A DNA stretch of 64,000 bases from NCBI GenBank assembly GCA_019321725.1, contig CM033120.1:13608278-13672277 (forward strand). Direction: 5' to 3'. Every line of letters starts with the position of its first letter. Position 1 is the first letter of the stretch. Under the pieces are notes generated by a model that was not told where the DNA came from, did no database searches, and was given only the letters and a program-made list of their open reading frames with translations. Source of the DNA: Paulownia fortunei. Its lineage: Eukaryota; Streptophyta; Magnoliopsida; Lamiales; Paulowniaceae. The translations under genes were made by a program, and so were the position numbers. Positions 40,301 to 52,300 of this stretch are shown one piece after another.

Positions 40301-42769
40301 ATGCTGATAAGACATGAGTCAGAACTCTTACCAAACACATGGACATTGGATATTTTAAACATTATAGCTGTTTCCACCATATCTATTGGAGTTCCAACAC
40401 CCAAATTCAAAAACATATGATACTCCTCAATTTCAAAGTTACTTTAAGTGAAGAAAGATGGTTATAAACGGGAAGCCTGTAGAAATACCAAACATACATT
40501 GCAGTAAAACTTAAGGACGTCCATTCCTCAGCATATAAAATATACGAAACCCCATCAACAAAGAAAACAAATAAACAAAAAATGACATTTATTTTAATTC
40601 AAGGGCAAGATCAGCAACTATGGATCAATAGTTGTCAGGCACAAATAAACACGGACCAAAGAAAATGTGACGAATTGTATTCAGTGTAAAGAAAAAGTCA
40701 ACTAAAGCAACATACATACATATATACATATAAAATGATACATAGGTCTTGTAAACAATTTGGGCCCTCCCCAATGCAGAGGTAACTGAATTATTGGTCA
40801 AATGCCAGTTGAATATTGATTTAACATATACAACTATACCCTCTCTGACTTAAAACTTAGGGGTAAAATCCTGATTATTTATAAAGAAAAGGATCATTTC
40901 CCAATTGCCTCCATTGTAAAGGAAACACATTTATCCCAAAGTAGAACCATTGTGAATGATTGTCAATGAAGACATACAGCATCACCTCCACATTAAAATG
41001 TCCAGTCTGCCTCGTATTCCCCCCATTCACAACATGGGGCCGCACATGACAAAGGGAAGTCATTGAACCGAACAAAAGGAAAAAAAGAACACCAATAGCA
41101 AAGAATGCAAAGAAAGTAAATAATATAGCTTATGCAAGCATAAAAACCAAGAAAGAATAAAACAACTCATTGCTAGATCTAAATAAATGTTGTAAAAGAA
41201 GGGAAAACAACAAGCAAATTTTAAGGGGAAAAAGTTAAAGCTCTATAATCTCAAGAAGCATACCTCGAAGATAATATTTCTCTTCAGCATCATCAGCAAC
41301 AACAGAACGGCAAAGTTCTTGAATTTTTACTTCATCATTGACTCTTATCCATAGCAGCATTTCATAATAAGCTAAGCGTGGAAGTGAATCAGGATTCTCG
41401 TCTTTGATTAGTTCATGGAAGAAAAAGAACTCTTCAACCATACCAAAATCGATTAGATACATCAGGAATTGTCCATATGTTTCTTCTTCTATTTTAAAAC
41501 CTGTTTCCCTTACCAATTTAAAAATTTGATATGCCTTATAAATCTGCTCTACTGAAACATCTTCATCTGTGCTATCCCTTGCCTTCTCTATGCATATCTT
41601 AATCAATGCATTATATTCTTTCAGGCCAGTTTCTTTTCCCAATCTCCCAAATACTTGAATGGCAGTATCTGGTCCCAGCTTCATGCCACACATTTTGACC
41701 AGGCGGCCAAAACGATTAGTTTGTGTGTTCTTATAAACCCACTTTTGTTTCCTCACTCGTGAGACTTCTTTCCTCAGCAATGATATACTGTTGTTTGACA
41801 TTCTTGACAACCATGGCAAGTCCAAAACATTTCCAAAATATTGCTCGCCTTGGTATTCATCATCCCAATCCAAGTCCATCTCATCTGCAGTTAAAGGCAA
41901 GTTTAGCTGCCACCATAAGTTGCAAAAATATAATGTAAAGGTTTGGAACATTCTGATCACATCATACTCATGATTGTAGACTTGTAGTCATTAGTCATTC
42001 TGATCACATTATTGAATTTACACAATAATGCATTTAGTAGCAAAAAGTAAAGGTTCAGAACCAATATAATTGGCCATAGAAAATAATATTTCCAGACAAA
42101 AATGATTAATAATTCGAAAAGCATGATGAACAGTCACAATCTCCTCATATAAAATTGCATATTCAGAGCTGATAATCACAGAATTCACCTGAATAATATT
42201 GGCATTTATATCTGAACAAAATTTAAACAATTATACGTACCATACAATATACTGGACGCATCGTTTGACAGTTGCTTTGCGGATTCATCTAAGAAAAAGA
42301 AAAACCACAACAACAATAACACGTAAGCATACAAACTGAAATAACAACATCAAATTCTTTCAATTCCCGAGAGGACAATACAGTAATTTCTCTAGATACC
42401 GTCGCCATCTCTGCAGCCAGAGCGCAAGCTGTGACTGACGATAGCATGGAGAGAGGAATTAGGAGGATTGGAGATTGTCGAAGACGGCGGCGCTTTGAAG
42501 TGCTTGAGAAGGCGTTTGGCGGATTCGGAGACAGCTGGGGAGGAGGTCGAAGAGGAATTGATGGAGGAGACGTACTCTTTCAAGGCGGCGTCGTCGGCTG
42601 ACGAGGAGGAAGAAGGCTTCTTCTTGGCAGCGGCGGCGGACGATGATGATGAGGAGGGGGAACGCTTCTTCTTGGCGGCGGAGGCGGTAGAGGCTGTGGA
42701 CCGTTTAAAGGTGAGTCTAGCGGCGAGGCGAAAGAGGGTGACTAGGTTTTCGGCCGTTGAAGCGGGCAT
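31313..42769 (-). CDS. Pentatricopeptide repeat protein, At4g04790/At4g21880 type, probably mitochondrial
   Basis: Sixteen exons on the minus strand: 42400-42769, 42241-42288, 41264-41884, 40081-40260, 39415-39479, 38558-38665, 38262-38375, 36212-36307, 36037-36135, 34783-34902, 34069-34173, 33704-33868, 33496-33623, 33337-33415, 32641-32858, 31313-31529. They total 2,733 nt, 910 residues, phases all consistent. The N-terminus is Arg/Ser/Ala-rich without acidic residues for about 55 residues, as in an organelle presequence, and includes two near-copies of an AAKKK-Ser tract. PPR motifs run through the middle and C-terminal exons, for example KPDAVTYSYLIGNSN (exon 10) and QPTKQVFMALINAYAS (exon 11). 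PPR proteins bind organellar RNA; the target here is unknown. Having 15 introns is unusual, since most plant PPR genes have few or none. The C-terminus is basic (SKQKRKKRALMATLG). A truncated copy lies at 45138-46863. Confidence 0.92.
31970..32073. repeat. Two-copy tandem repeat, 52-bp period, in PPR intron 15
   Basis: The block beginning AATAGAAAGCACATTC at 31970 recurs at 32022 as AATAGAAATCACATTC, with a few mismatches over about 48 bp (both copies contain AACAGTCACG). It is intronic. Confidence 0.85.
36511..36572. repeat. Perfect 31-bp direct duplication in PPR intron 7
   Basis: The 31-bp unit starting AATGCCAATTTTCAAGCTTG at 36511 is repeated exactly from 36542, a recent local duplication inside the intron. 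Confidence 0.9.
39576..39946. repeat. Two-copy tandem repeat, 186-bp period, in PPR intron 4
   Basis: A segment from TGCCTCAAGTAGACGGAAAG (39576) to CCATGGAGAAAAAG (about 39754) recurs from 39762 to about 39940 with few substitutions and small indels. It lies between exon 5 (ends 39479) and exon 4 (starts 40081), so it lengthens the intron without touching coding sequence. Confidence 0.9.
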
Positions 42770-44126
42770 AAGGACATGTGCGTGTGAGAGAGAGAGAGAG
42801 AAATGCAGTGCGGGCGGGTTCAGTAACAGACTCAGACTGCAGATATTTATTTATTCGGGTTTTAGGCTTTTCTCTTTCCCTCTCTTTTTAAAGAGTCTGT
42901 GTTTTTCCGGTTAAAGAAGTAACAATCATTTTAATGGTGGTCGGGTAATTGGATGAACCAACAACGGGGCAAGCGGGTGACCCTTTGCTTTGGAAAAGGC
43001 TGTTTGGGAAAGGCAATGGGGCAGGAGCCCATATTTAGCAAGTCTTCTGTTTTTTTTTCCTCTCTCTGTCTTGTTTTAATTTTGATTTATATTTCTGTTC
43101 AAGATATTGTATTGTAGTTGAATGTGCATGGCCATTTGGTGCAACTTGCAAGACTTGGCAACTGAAAATCAAAACCACATTGTCTAGTTCACATCGATGG
43201 AGTTTATTTTCTCTTGTGATTGTTATATAATTCAATGAAAAGTTACCAATTATAAAATAATTATACTTATTATGTGATTAATTTTAAGTCAAATTAAATT
43301 TGAAAAATAATTTCCTAATATTGTTAAAAATTGTCTTAAAGTCCCAAATAGCAAAAATCATATTATACCTACACTCATGGTCATATATATAATAGAAATT
43401 AAAATTTTTTAATTTCTATCTTAATCTTGATTTTTGTATTTAACACGAAAGCGTGCATATAGTTTGTTATTTTCTTTAATTGTGAATTAGAATATAAAAA
43501 AAATATTGTATATTTACAAACCAAATATTAGTAATGTATGAAAATGTTAATTATAAATTTTCTATTTGTATCTAATGGGTCGATGGACCTATTAGCTAGC
43601 CAAACTACAATAGAAATATGTTGAAACCAAACACTCTACATCAAGAAGATTAATTCATCGACTTTTAAAAAAAAAAAAAAATTAACATGAGAATATGCAT
43701 CACATCAAATATTCCTATCACCTTGGCAATAATGCTAGTCATCATTGAATAATTGTCTCAATATTCCTCCTTAATTGTTAGCTATTAGCTTAATTTTCAC
43801 TATTTTATATAAAATAGTTGAAATTAGATAGAACTTATCGTAAGTATAGAAAAACATCCTTTTTCAAGTAATGAATACTTTATTTTTAATGTATTTTACC
43901 TTGTATGTTTACATGTCCAAACATTTTTATACGATTTTGTTAGCCAAAATTATCATTCCAACTTTAAAAAATATAGTCATAATGTTTTCCTACTTGTTAA
44001 GAATCGAATTTTGACCATTTGGTATTTTATTGTGACAAGACAATTAAATGAACACCGAAACTGTTCAATGATGAAAGAATGTTCAGTTGTGGAAAAATGA
44101 AAGATGGGCCTCAACTCCCCTTCTTT
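42770..44126. other. PPR gene promoter/leader and AT-rich spacer
   Basis: A GA microsatellite at 42785-42802, just before the PPR start codon, reads as a CT-rich leader on the gene strand. Beyond about 43000 the sequence is AT-rich with no gene that I can support. Confidence 0.5.
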
Positions 44127-45137
44127 TGAAGGTTTGGTTTGCTTCAAAAGCCCACTGGTTCTTTTGTACATAGGACTGAAGCCCATTCTTATTGCACAAG
44201 TTTTACTTAATGTAAGAAGAGAATGAAATATTGATATTTTTCTTGTGAATCACCTAATCCTTATGAATGATGCAACTCTAATCCAATATGAGGCAAGGAA
44301 TTAGCAATGTAAGACAACATGTCGTGTACTAATACTAAGTATGACACATGACGAGTAAATGAGTTGATTTGATTAAAATAGTATTGCAAAATCGTTAAAA
44401 TGACTAAACACTTCAAGATCTACGTCTTTTTATGTGGATTTTAATTCGATCCGAACTTCTAATCGAATCAACCTTCAATAAGGAATGTTGATCTGAAAGA
44501 TTAACGTGACTAGCAAGCCATCAGAATTATGATACTTGTATTTAATTATGTACGACCCACATAAATTAATCACTGTAAATATCAAATATCTAACTATCAT
44601 AGTTTTGCATTTTAATATTTTAATCGATATGAATCATAAGTACAAAATGCTAGAACTTGAAAATGCTTTCTCTTGACAGATCTCCAATCTAGATCGTGTA
44701 ACCACATAGGCAGCATGTTAATCATCCAATCCTCCATTATGCCATAAACTACTACTATTTGCTCCTTCCCAATGTACACTAAAATAGCACCAAGAAGAAA
44801 GATCACCCACACAAACTGCTCTAACTTTTAAATGCATTTTTATTTAGACTAAATGAACTCTTTTGGATTAGGAAACAGAATATAAAACAAATTGGAATAT
44901 ACATTCAGCTGGCAGAGTGCAATGTCAGCCAGAATACACTTAAGCAGATAAAAATACAAAGCAAAAATTGCAATCCCTGCTGACAAATGCCAAGGCAAAA
45001 GATAGGAAGTTGAACAGTGACAGATGATAATATAACAAGGCCAAAGAGAGCTTCCATTAGAATGAGTAAGTTGATAATTATCATCTTTCATTTGGTCCTA
45101 TCCATGGAGGGACTTGGCATGGAACAAATTGGACTCA
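44127..45137. repeat. Intergenic direct repeat, copy A
   Basis: Begins TGAAGGTTTGGTTTG and ends with GGAACAAATTGGACTCA. The same boundaries appear in copy A' at 46864-48463. The best-conserved part, about 44690-45137, aligns with about 48005-48463 almost base for base with scattered changes and short indels. The two copies enclose the PPR pseudogene fragment exactly. Confidence 0.75.
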
Positions 45138-46863
45138 TTGACTACTAGTTTCAGCTTGTTCGATAACATTTAAGAGTTGTCACTCAAATTGATCCGGCCC
45201 TCTTAATAAAAGTTCAAAACTTTTGAAAATTCTATACAAGAATGATATAGGGATAAAATGTAAATCCTGTGCTCAAAAAAGGGTACAAGCACTGAATGTC
45301 AAATTTAAAGCTTAAGCTTAGGCGCAACCAAACCATTATTTACATGAAAGAAAATCGATTTTGGTTGTGATCAGTGGTAAACAGTAAAGAACTTTGATTC
45401 CAATGTTCAGTCTTCAGTTTTATGAGAAGCCCCTTAAGGTCTAACAAAAAGACGTCTCAACCCCCCACCGGACAGGATGCTAGTGGATGTAGAGATTTTG
45501 CCACGTCTGTATTGCCCATTCGAAAGTTTCTATCCCGTTACGTAAATGGGTGTGTAATAGGAGAGTTGATCTTAATTTGAAAGTTCTAATTCAACTGTAT
45601 ATAGGTTGTTACCTCATCCGATTTACCAGGAGGCCGAACCATAGGGAAAGCCGTCCTCCACCATGATTAGTCTGAGTGAAGCCTGAAACCTGATCATAAA
45701 AAATAAAAAATAAAAAAAAAAGAGAGAGAAAGACGTCTCAACCTGCATTTAATCCCACAGTGCATGGCTTATTGCTGAACTAGCTATCATGACCTAATGT
45801 AGTTTCTAAACCAACCTTAATTATATCCTTCTCACAGTGGCTGCTGGCTATGAGATAGCTGTAAGTCAGAGCGTTAGGTTTCACATCTGCATCTTCCATT
45901 TCTTTGAGAACATTCATAGAGCTCTCAATGTTTCTCTGCAAGATTCAGCAACAGAGAAAGTCAATAACAAATGCATGACAATTAGAAGCAGAACTCAGCA
46001 TAAACAGTTTCCTATGTTATATATAAGCCACCATAAAGTGCCTTCGTAACTATCAAGTGTATGTTGTGCAAATGAGTTTCTGCAAAAATTTTACTTGATC
46101 AAAACTAGTAGCAACAACAGAACATGGCATAAGAAGTAAAACAGCTCAGATATTGTTTGGCACATGTCAGGTTATATAAATGCATGAGAAAACTAGAGCC
46201 TTACAATTCTTGAATTGTTCAGCGTAATTAGAACATCATATTTGTTAATCCAAGCAACTTCTTCCTAAATCTTCATCTAGCCTCAAACGTGGCAATTTAG
46301 AAACTAACAAAAAGAAGAAAATGTGATCTTTTGATAAAATTAATATCCATCCAGTCAACCTAGCATAGATTTTTCAACATAAATCACTTATAACATGCAA
46401 ATTTCAACAATTTTGTAATTTCACTAACCAAACCTAAAATGTGACTAAGTTAAGTCTAGCTGTGAATATTCTGATGTTGGCACAAGCATTTGATACTGAA
46501 TTGATTGACATTGATTTAGAGGCTGTAATCCCAAATCTCTTTGAATTTTAAACCTAATGGTCTCTGGCTTGGATGATGTTAATTTGAGGTCTTTATACTG
46601 TAAACCCAAATCAGTTACTTTCCTTCAGTTGTAAACCCAATATTGTCTTTCTTGTATGACGTTGATTTGAGAACTGTAAACGGTATTCCCAAAAAAATCA
46701 ATTCTAAAGAATTTTTCTCGTCTCTTTTACTCCATGTTTCTATTCCTAAAATGTCAATTTGCTGGGAGATTTTCACTGTTTATACAATTACAAGGAAAAG
46801 TCTAACTATATTTAGTTGATAGTGCAACATAAAAATTGTTACTTCATTCATAAGATGTAGATA
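45138..46863 (-). pseudogene. Truncated copy of the neighbouring PPR gene
   Basis: Collinear with the parental PPR gene. 45138-45815 matches intron 10 (34420-34782, plus an insertion). 45816-45935 is a copy of exon 10. About 45936-46440 matches intron 9, and about 46555-46860 matches intron 7 near 36595-36900. Exons 8 and 9 are deleted between the last two blocks. The exon 10 copy keeps an open 40-codon frame with intact AG and GT borders, about 30 of 40 residues identical to the parent. No start, no other exon and no complete gene is present, so it cannot make the PPR protein. It is in the same orientation as the parent, about 10 kb away. Confidence 0.85.
45463..45728 (+). mobile_element. 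Short retroposon (SINE or truncated LINE) inside the PPR pseudogene
   Basis: A 266-bp insertion absent from the parental PPR intron. The 15-bp AAAGACGTCTCAACC occurs at 45448-45462 and again at 45729-45743, while the parent has it once near 34700. The insert ends in an A-rich tail (AAAAAATAAAAAATAAAAAAAAAA) followed by GA repeats, the signature of target-primed reverse transcription. I see no clear pol III A/B boxes, although CATTCGAAAG could be a worn B box. The class, SINE or 5'-truncated LINE, is therefore open. Confidence 0.85.
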
Positions 46864-48463
46864 TGAAGGTTTGGTTCGGCTCAAATGGCCCACTGGTTCC
46901 AAGAGTTTATAGGACTAAAGCCCCTCGTTACTGCACAACTTTTACTTAATAATTTTTTTAAAAAAAACAGGAAAGAAAAATATCGAATATTTTCTTGATA
47001 TTATCTCAGTTGATATGAATGACAATTTTGCAAAACTCGACCTGCCCTCTATGTTGAACAAACGGAGTTTTTCAATTGAAACGTAGTTGAGAGCTAGTGG
47101 TGAATTGATTGAAGACCCTTAATCATTATCACAGTTTTGAAGGATGTTCTCATGTTGCATTTATCATATGCTAAAAGCCTCCTCAAAGGAATCAGAATGT
47201 GTTTGTTTCTATATTCACATTTTCAGCCATACTTGAAGTTGTATATGGTACTCAAAAAGTTACTTTATCTTCCAAATTTAACTTTCCAAGTCAAAAGTTG
47301 GATGACTTACAAATTGAAGCCAATGATGCTGTTGAGGATTTAGTGTGACATTCTTTGACAGGTAGTGGTAAGATAGTGGAGAGAGAAATTTCTGGAATTC
47401 AGAAGATGTGTTTGTTCCTCTTTTCAACTGTTGGATGTTAATGGAGAGACACAGTTTTGGACTTCAGTAGATCTCTTCCTCTTGGCAATGGTTTGCAGCT
47501 CGCAAATGGAAGATTCAATGTAAAATATCCCTGGAAAGTGTAAGAGGGCTCAGAGGCGAAATAATAAATAAATCCTTTTTTGGATGGCTTTCCTTGTTAT
47601 GTAAGGCTTGTTGCATAGCCCTTCTTGTCAAGGAAAACAAAAACTTACTCAATTTTGGTATATGATATTCGACGCTCGATTTGAAATTAATTGTTAAAAA
47701 ATTATTTGAGTTCGACTCATTAACTTAACAAATCAAACTTAAATATATTTTTTCGTTCCATAAAATTTAAAACTCAGGTCGAACTCGACTTGATTAGTGG
47801 TAAATTAAAAAATATATATAAAAATATCAAACTACTCGAACTCGATTCATGCTCAACTCGATTAAAACTTATTTAAACTCGACTCAATTAACAATCAAAC
47901 TAAGATCCAATACAATTTTTGAGATTTCATAAAAATTCAAACAAGTTTGAACAGTAACATGTTTGACTCGACTCAATTCATTTACAACATGCTAATCAAA
48001 TATCTAATTCTCCATTATATCATAAACTAATTCTTGCTCCTTCAAGTTCCCAACCTCGACTAAAATAAGACCAAGCAGAAAGACCCCTCACACAAACTGC
48101 TCAAATACACACTATTTCCAGCATATAAACATGTAAATGCATGTTTATTTGGACTCTTTCTGAATAGGAAACATAATACAAAACAAATTGGAATATACAT
48201 TCGGCTAGAACAGTGAAAAGTAAGCCAGAATTAGAATACACTAAAGTCTAAAGCAGAGGAAAATGTCAAGCAAAAATTGCAATCCCAGCTGACAAATGTG
48301 AAGACAATGGATAGGAAGTTAAACAGTGACAGATGATAAGTTTTGGCCATTAAAAAAATAATGAGGCCAAAGAACGATTCCATTAGATTGAGTAAGTTGC
48401 TAACCATCATCTTTCATTTGGGCTTTTCCATGGAGGGACTTGGCATGGAACAAATTGGACTCA
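46864..48463. repeat. Intergenic direct repeat, copy A'
   Basis: Same start (TGAAGGTTTGG) and end (TTGGACTCA) as copy A, but about 590 bp longer. Much of the extra length is unmatched sequence around 47100-47990, including a stretch at 47690-47990 built from repeated TCGAACTCGACT-like words. That stretch is low complexity and typical of transposon debris in plants. Confidence 0.7.
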
Positions 48464-49373
48464 ATTATTTGGAGCACAACTTTGAAAGAAACTGTTCTCA
48501 TTTTTTTGTTATGCAGAAAGGATCAAAGCTTTGTCTGCAAAAAACAGCACTGAAAGAAAAGTTTTTCAGTGTTTTGTTGCAACGGAAAAAGCACACCAAT
48601 GTACAAGCCACACAAATATTGATGTATCCTTTCAATATCTCCCTATTAACCCTATTAATACAACCAAAAGAGGGGCTGCTGATCAGATACTTTTTAATAT
48701 ATTTTTTTTTTTTGGCACCAGGAAGAATTCTACAGAAGAAAACTATGGGAGAAATTTTAGAATTTATGCGATTTAATTATTTTTCAACAATTTTTGAAAT
48801 GTCTTAAGTAATTTTTTAAAATTTTATGATTTAATTTTCATCTAGGCGAGGAGCATAGTATATTTTAAAATTATTATTTTCTTTCTCGTTCCTTAATAAG
48901 ACTTTCATAATCCCAACAGAGCACAAAAGAGCTGTATCTTGTGACCAAACCAAGTTGGTGAAATAATTAAGACGAACTAAAGCATTGCTACAATGCAAAT
49001 GCTGCATAAAATGCTGTCTTCTCTATCTTAACACTGAGAAATGAACAGCAAAGACATCTTTTTTTTTTAATAATAAATGTACATATGTTTCAAGAAACAA
49101 GTAAACAAGGGAGAGACAAACACAGAATACAGTTGGAATTGTTCAACAAAGCAAAAACACCCAGTGATAACAAACAGCCGGCTGATATACACAAAACATT
49201 GGATCCCTTCTTTATAATTAATTGACAGAGCAGCCAATTAAGGCCTGCAGAAGTAAACTGACAGAATCGATAGACTTCTATATAAAACATAGAGTGTACA
49301 CAAGAGTCCTAGTTTAGTTGAAAATATTCCACCTTCAAAAGTTAGTTGATCCCTCTTCAGGGGAAATAGGAAA
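48464..49373. other. Upstream region of the ABCB8-like gene
   Basis: AT-rich, with a T-run at about 48700-48712. The open frames here have no similarity I can recognise. The ABCB promoter and leader must lie in the right-hand part. Confidence 0.5.
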
Positions 49374-52300
49374 ATGGGAAAAAGAGATGGAATTTTTAGG
49401 TATGCTGATAGAGTGGACAAGTTGCTGATGTTTTTTGGGACTTTGGGTAGCATTGGAGATGGATTGCAGATCCCTCTCATGATGTTTGTTCTCAGTGATG
49501 TAATCAATGAGTATGGAAACCTTAATAGTGGAATCTCAACTCGTTCGGTGAACAAGGTACCGTATAATAAATTTCTGTTGTAAAATGAAATAATATGTCC
49601 TGTTTGATGAATTATAACATTGGATGTTAGGACTTTGTTCTATGTGCTGATTGACATGCAGCTAGAATTTTTTTTTCTGTGACAGTATGCACTCAGGCTA
49701 CTCTATGTTGCAATTGGAGTGGGAGTATCTGCTTTTATTGGTATGTTGCATGCTTAGAGCTCCATATACAAAATCTGAGTCCATAAAAGCTAAGAAAAAA
49801 ATGAACTATCATGTTTTCTTGATTCTAAGAAGCAACTTTTTGCTCCATGCGTTTTACAGAAGGATTATGTTGGGCAAGAACAGCAGAGAGACAGACTTCT
49901 CGGATGAGATTAGAGTACCTGAAGTCTGTCCTTAAACAAGAAGTAGGTTTCTTTGACTCTCAGGCAGCAGATTCTTCAACTACTTATCAAGTTGTCTCGA
50001 CAATATCATCTGACTCCAATACAATCCAAGTCACCATAGGAGAGAAGGTATTTACTCCACAAACTTGCTTCTTCAGCTTGTTCCTTAAAAGTTTTGTGGT
50101 ATGCTCTATAATGAAAATAAATGAGATGATTGAAACAAAGAATAGGATCGTAGTTATGCTAAGCTCTCAGTGTATCAAAACTTAATCAATCACTTGTACG
50201 TTATATCAGAAGATTTCAGAAGCTTTCTTATGCAATGATAAGAAAAATATTGTATATGATTTCAATTTTTTTCCTTTCCATATTTATGAACAATATTTCT
50301 ACATAAAATGATCTTGATTGTAGGTACCTGACTGCCTCGCCTACATGTCATCCTTCTTCTTCTGCCTTATATTTGCATTCTCACTGTCTTGGAGGCTCAC
50401 TTTGGCTGCTCTACCATTCACCTTAATGTTCATCGTCCCGGGACTTGGATTTGGAAAGATGATGATGGACGTGGCAATGAAGACGATAGAGTCTTATGCA
50501 ATCGCAGGTGGAATTGCAGAACAGGCAATTTCTTCAATCAGGACAGTATACTCTTATGTTGCAGAGCATCAAACCCTTGAGAAGTTCAGCAATTCCCTTC
50601 AAAAAACGATGGAGCTGGGAATAAAGCAAGGTTTTGCAAGAGGGTTGATGATGGGGAGCATGGGAGTTATTTATATTAGCTGGGGATTTCAAGCTTGGGT
50701 AGGGTCACTTCTAGTCAGCAAGAAAGGAGAGAAGGGTGGAGATATATTTGTAGCTGGATTCAATGTGCTCATGGGAGGACTGTGAGTTGTTTCATCTTTA
50801 CATATTGTACAGAACACTTCACACGATCTTCTCAATTCGATGCCTGATATTTGTCTCTGTCTGAAACTTACTGTTTTCGTCTTTGCAGAAATATTTTGAC
50901 TGCTCTTCCAAATCTCACTGCAATCACTGAAGCAAAGTCTGCGGCCATTCGGATTACAGAGATGATTGATCGCGAACCAGCCATTGATTCTGATGATAAG
51001 AAGGGAAAAGCTCTGTCATATGTGAGAGGTGAGATTCAATTCAAAGGCATTTATTTTAGTTACCCTTCAAGACCGGATACACCCATCCTCCAAGGCTTGG
51101 ATCTTACAGTTCCAGCAGGAAGAACCGTAGGTCTCGTTGGGGGCAGTGGCTCTGGAAAGTCCACCATAATTTCACTGCTTCAAAGATTTTATGACCCTAT
51201 AGAAGGAGAGATTTTACTGGACGGACACAAAATAAATAGGCTACATCTCAAATGGTTGAGATCCCAAATGGGATTGGTTAATCAAGAACCAGTCCTCTTT
51301 GCAACATCTATTAAAGAAAATATATTATTTGGGAAGGAGGGAGCATCAATGGAAGATGTAGAGAAAGCAGCCAAGGCTGCAAATGCCCATGATTTCATTG
51401 TTAAGCTGCCAGATGCATATGAAACTCAAGTAAGAATGCTTTTACCTCCAGACTCAGCATATCAGTTATTGTTTTGTAAATGATCCAGTCAATTTTGAGA
51501 AACAGCACTATTAAAAATAGTATACATTTGGTAATTTAAAAAGAAGTAAACTATACCATCTTAAGACTCTTTTTTAGTTAAGAGATTCTGCTTGCTCTCT
51601 TTCATTTTAAAAGCTTTTCTTACAGTGTGAGATTTTATAGATACTGACTTGTGAAATTTGGAAATCTCCAGGTTGGACAATTTGGAGTTCAGTTATCTGG
51701 GGGGCAAAAGCAACGAATAGCGATAGCAAGGGCTTTGATAAGGGATCCAAAGATATTGCTTCTCGATGAAGCTACGAGTGCACTTGATACAGAGTCCGAG
51801 CAGATTGTACAGAAGGCTATAGACCTGGCATCTAAGGGAAGGACAGCCATTGTCATAGCCCACCGCCTCTCTACCATCAAAATGGCTAATCTGATTGTGG
51901 TTCTCAAGTTGGGGAGAGTAGTTGAAGCGGGTTCACATGATGAGCTGATGCAACTGAATGGTGGAGAGTACATCAAAATGGTAGAGTTGCAACAATCAGC
52001 AGCTGAGAATGGCACTGCAACCAATTCCAATCCTCAGAATGGAAGAAATCACCATAGGATGACTGTCCCTCCCAGCCCAGCGAGTGTGATGTCAAGCCCA
52101 CGCACTCCATCTTTCTACCCATTTAGCCCTGCATTTTCCAGAAGTGCACCTTTCTCTGCTCCCTACTCAATTCAATATGAGGCTGCATATGACAGTGACG
52201 ATGAAGATATAAAGCAACCAGCTTATCCTGCTCCATCACAATGGCGTTTACTGAAAATGAATGAACCTGAGTTGGGAAGAGCTTTATTTGGATGCTTAGG

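Noticed and set aside
42468..42914. 148-codon plus-strand frame rich in Glu and Ala
   Set aside because: Antisense shadow of the low-complexity first exon of the PPR gene.
44127..48463. Classical LTR retrotransposon
   Set aside because: Despite TG...CA ends, the flanks (TCTTT left, ATTAT right) show no target duplication, I see no primer-binding site or polypurine tract, and nothing encodes gag or pol. I kept the arrangement only as a finding.
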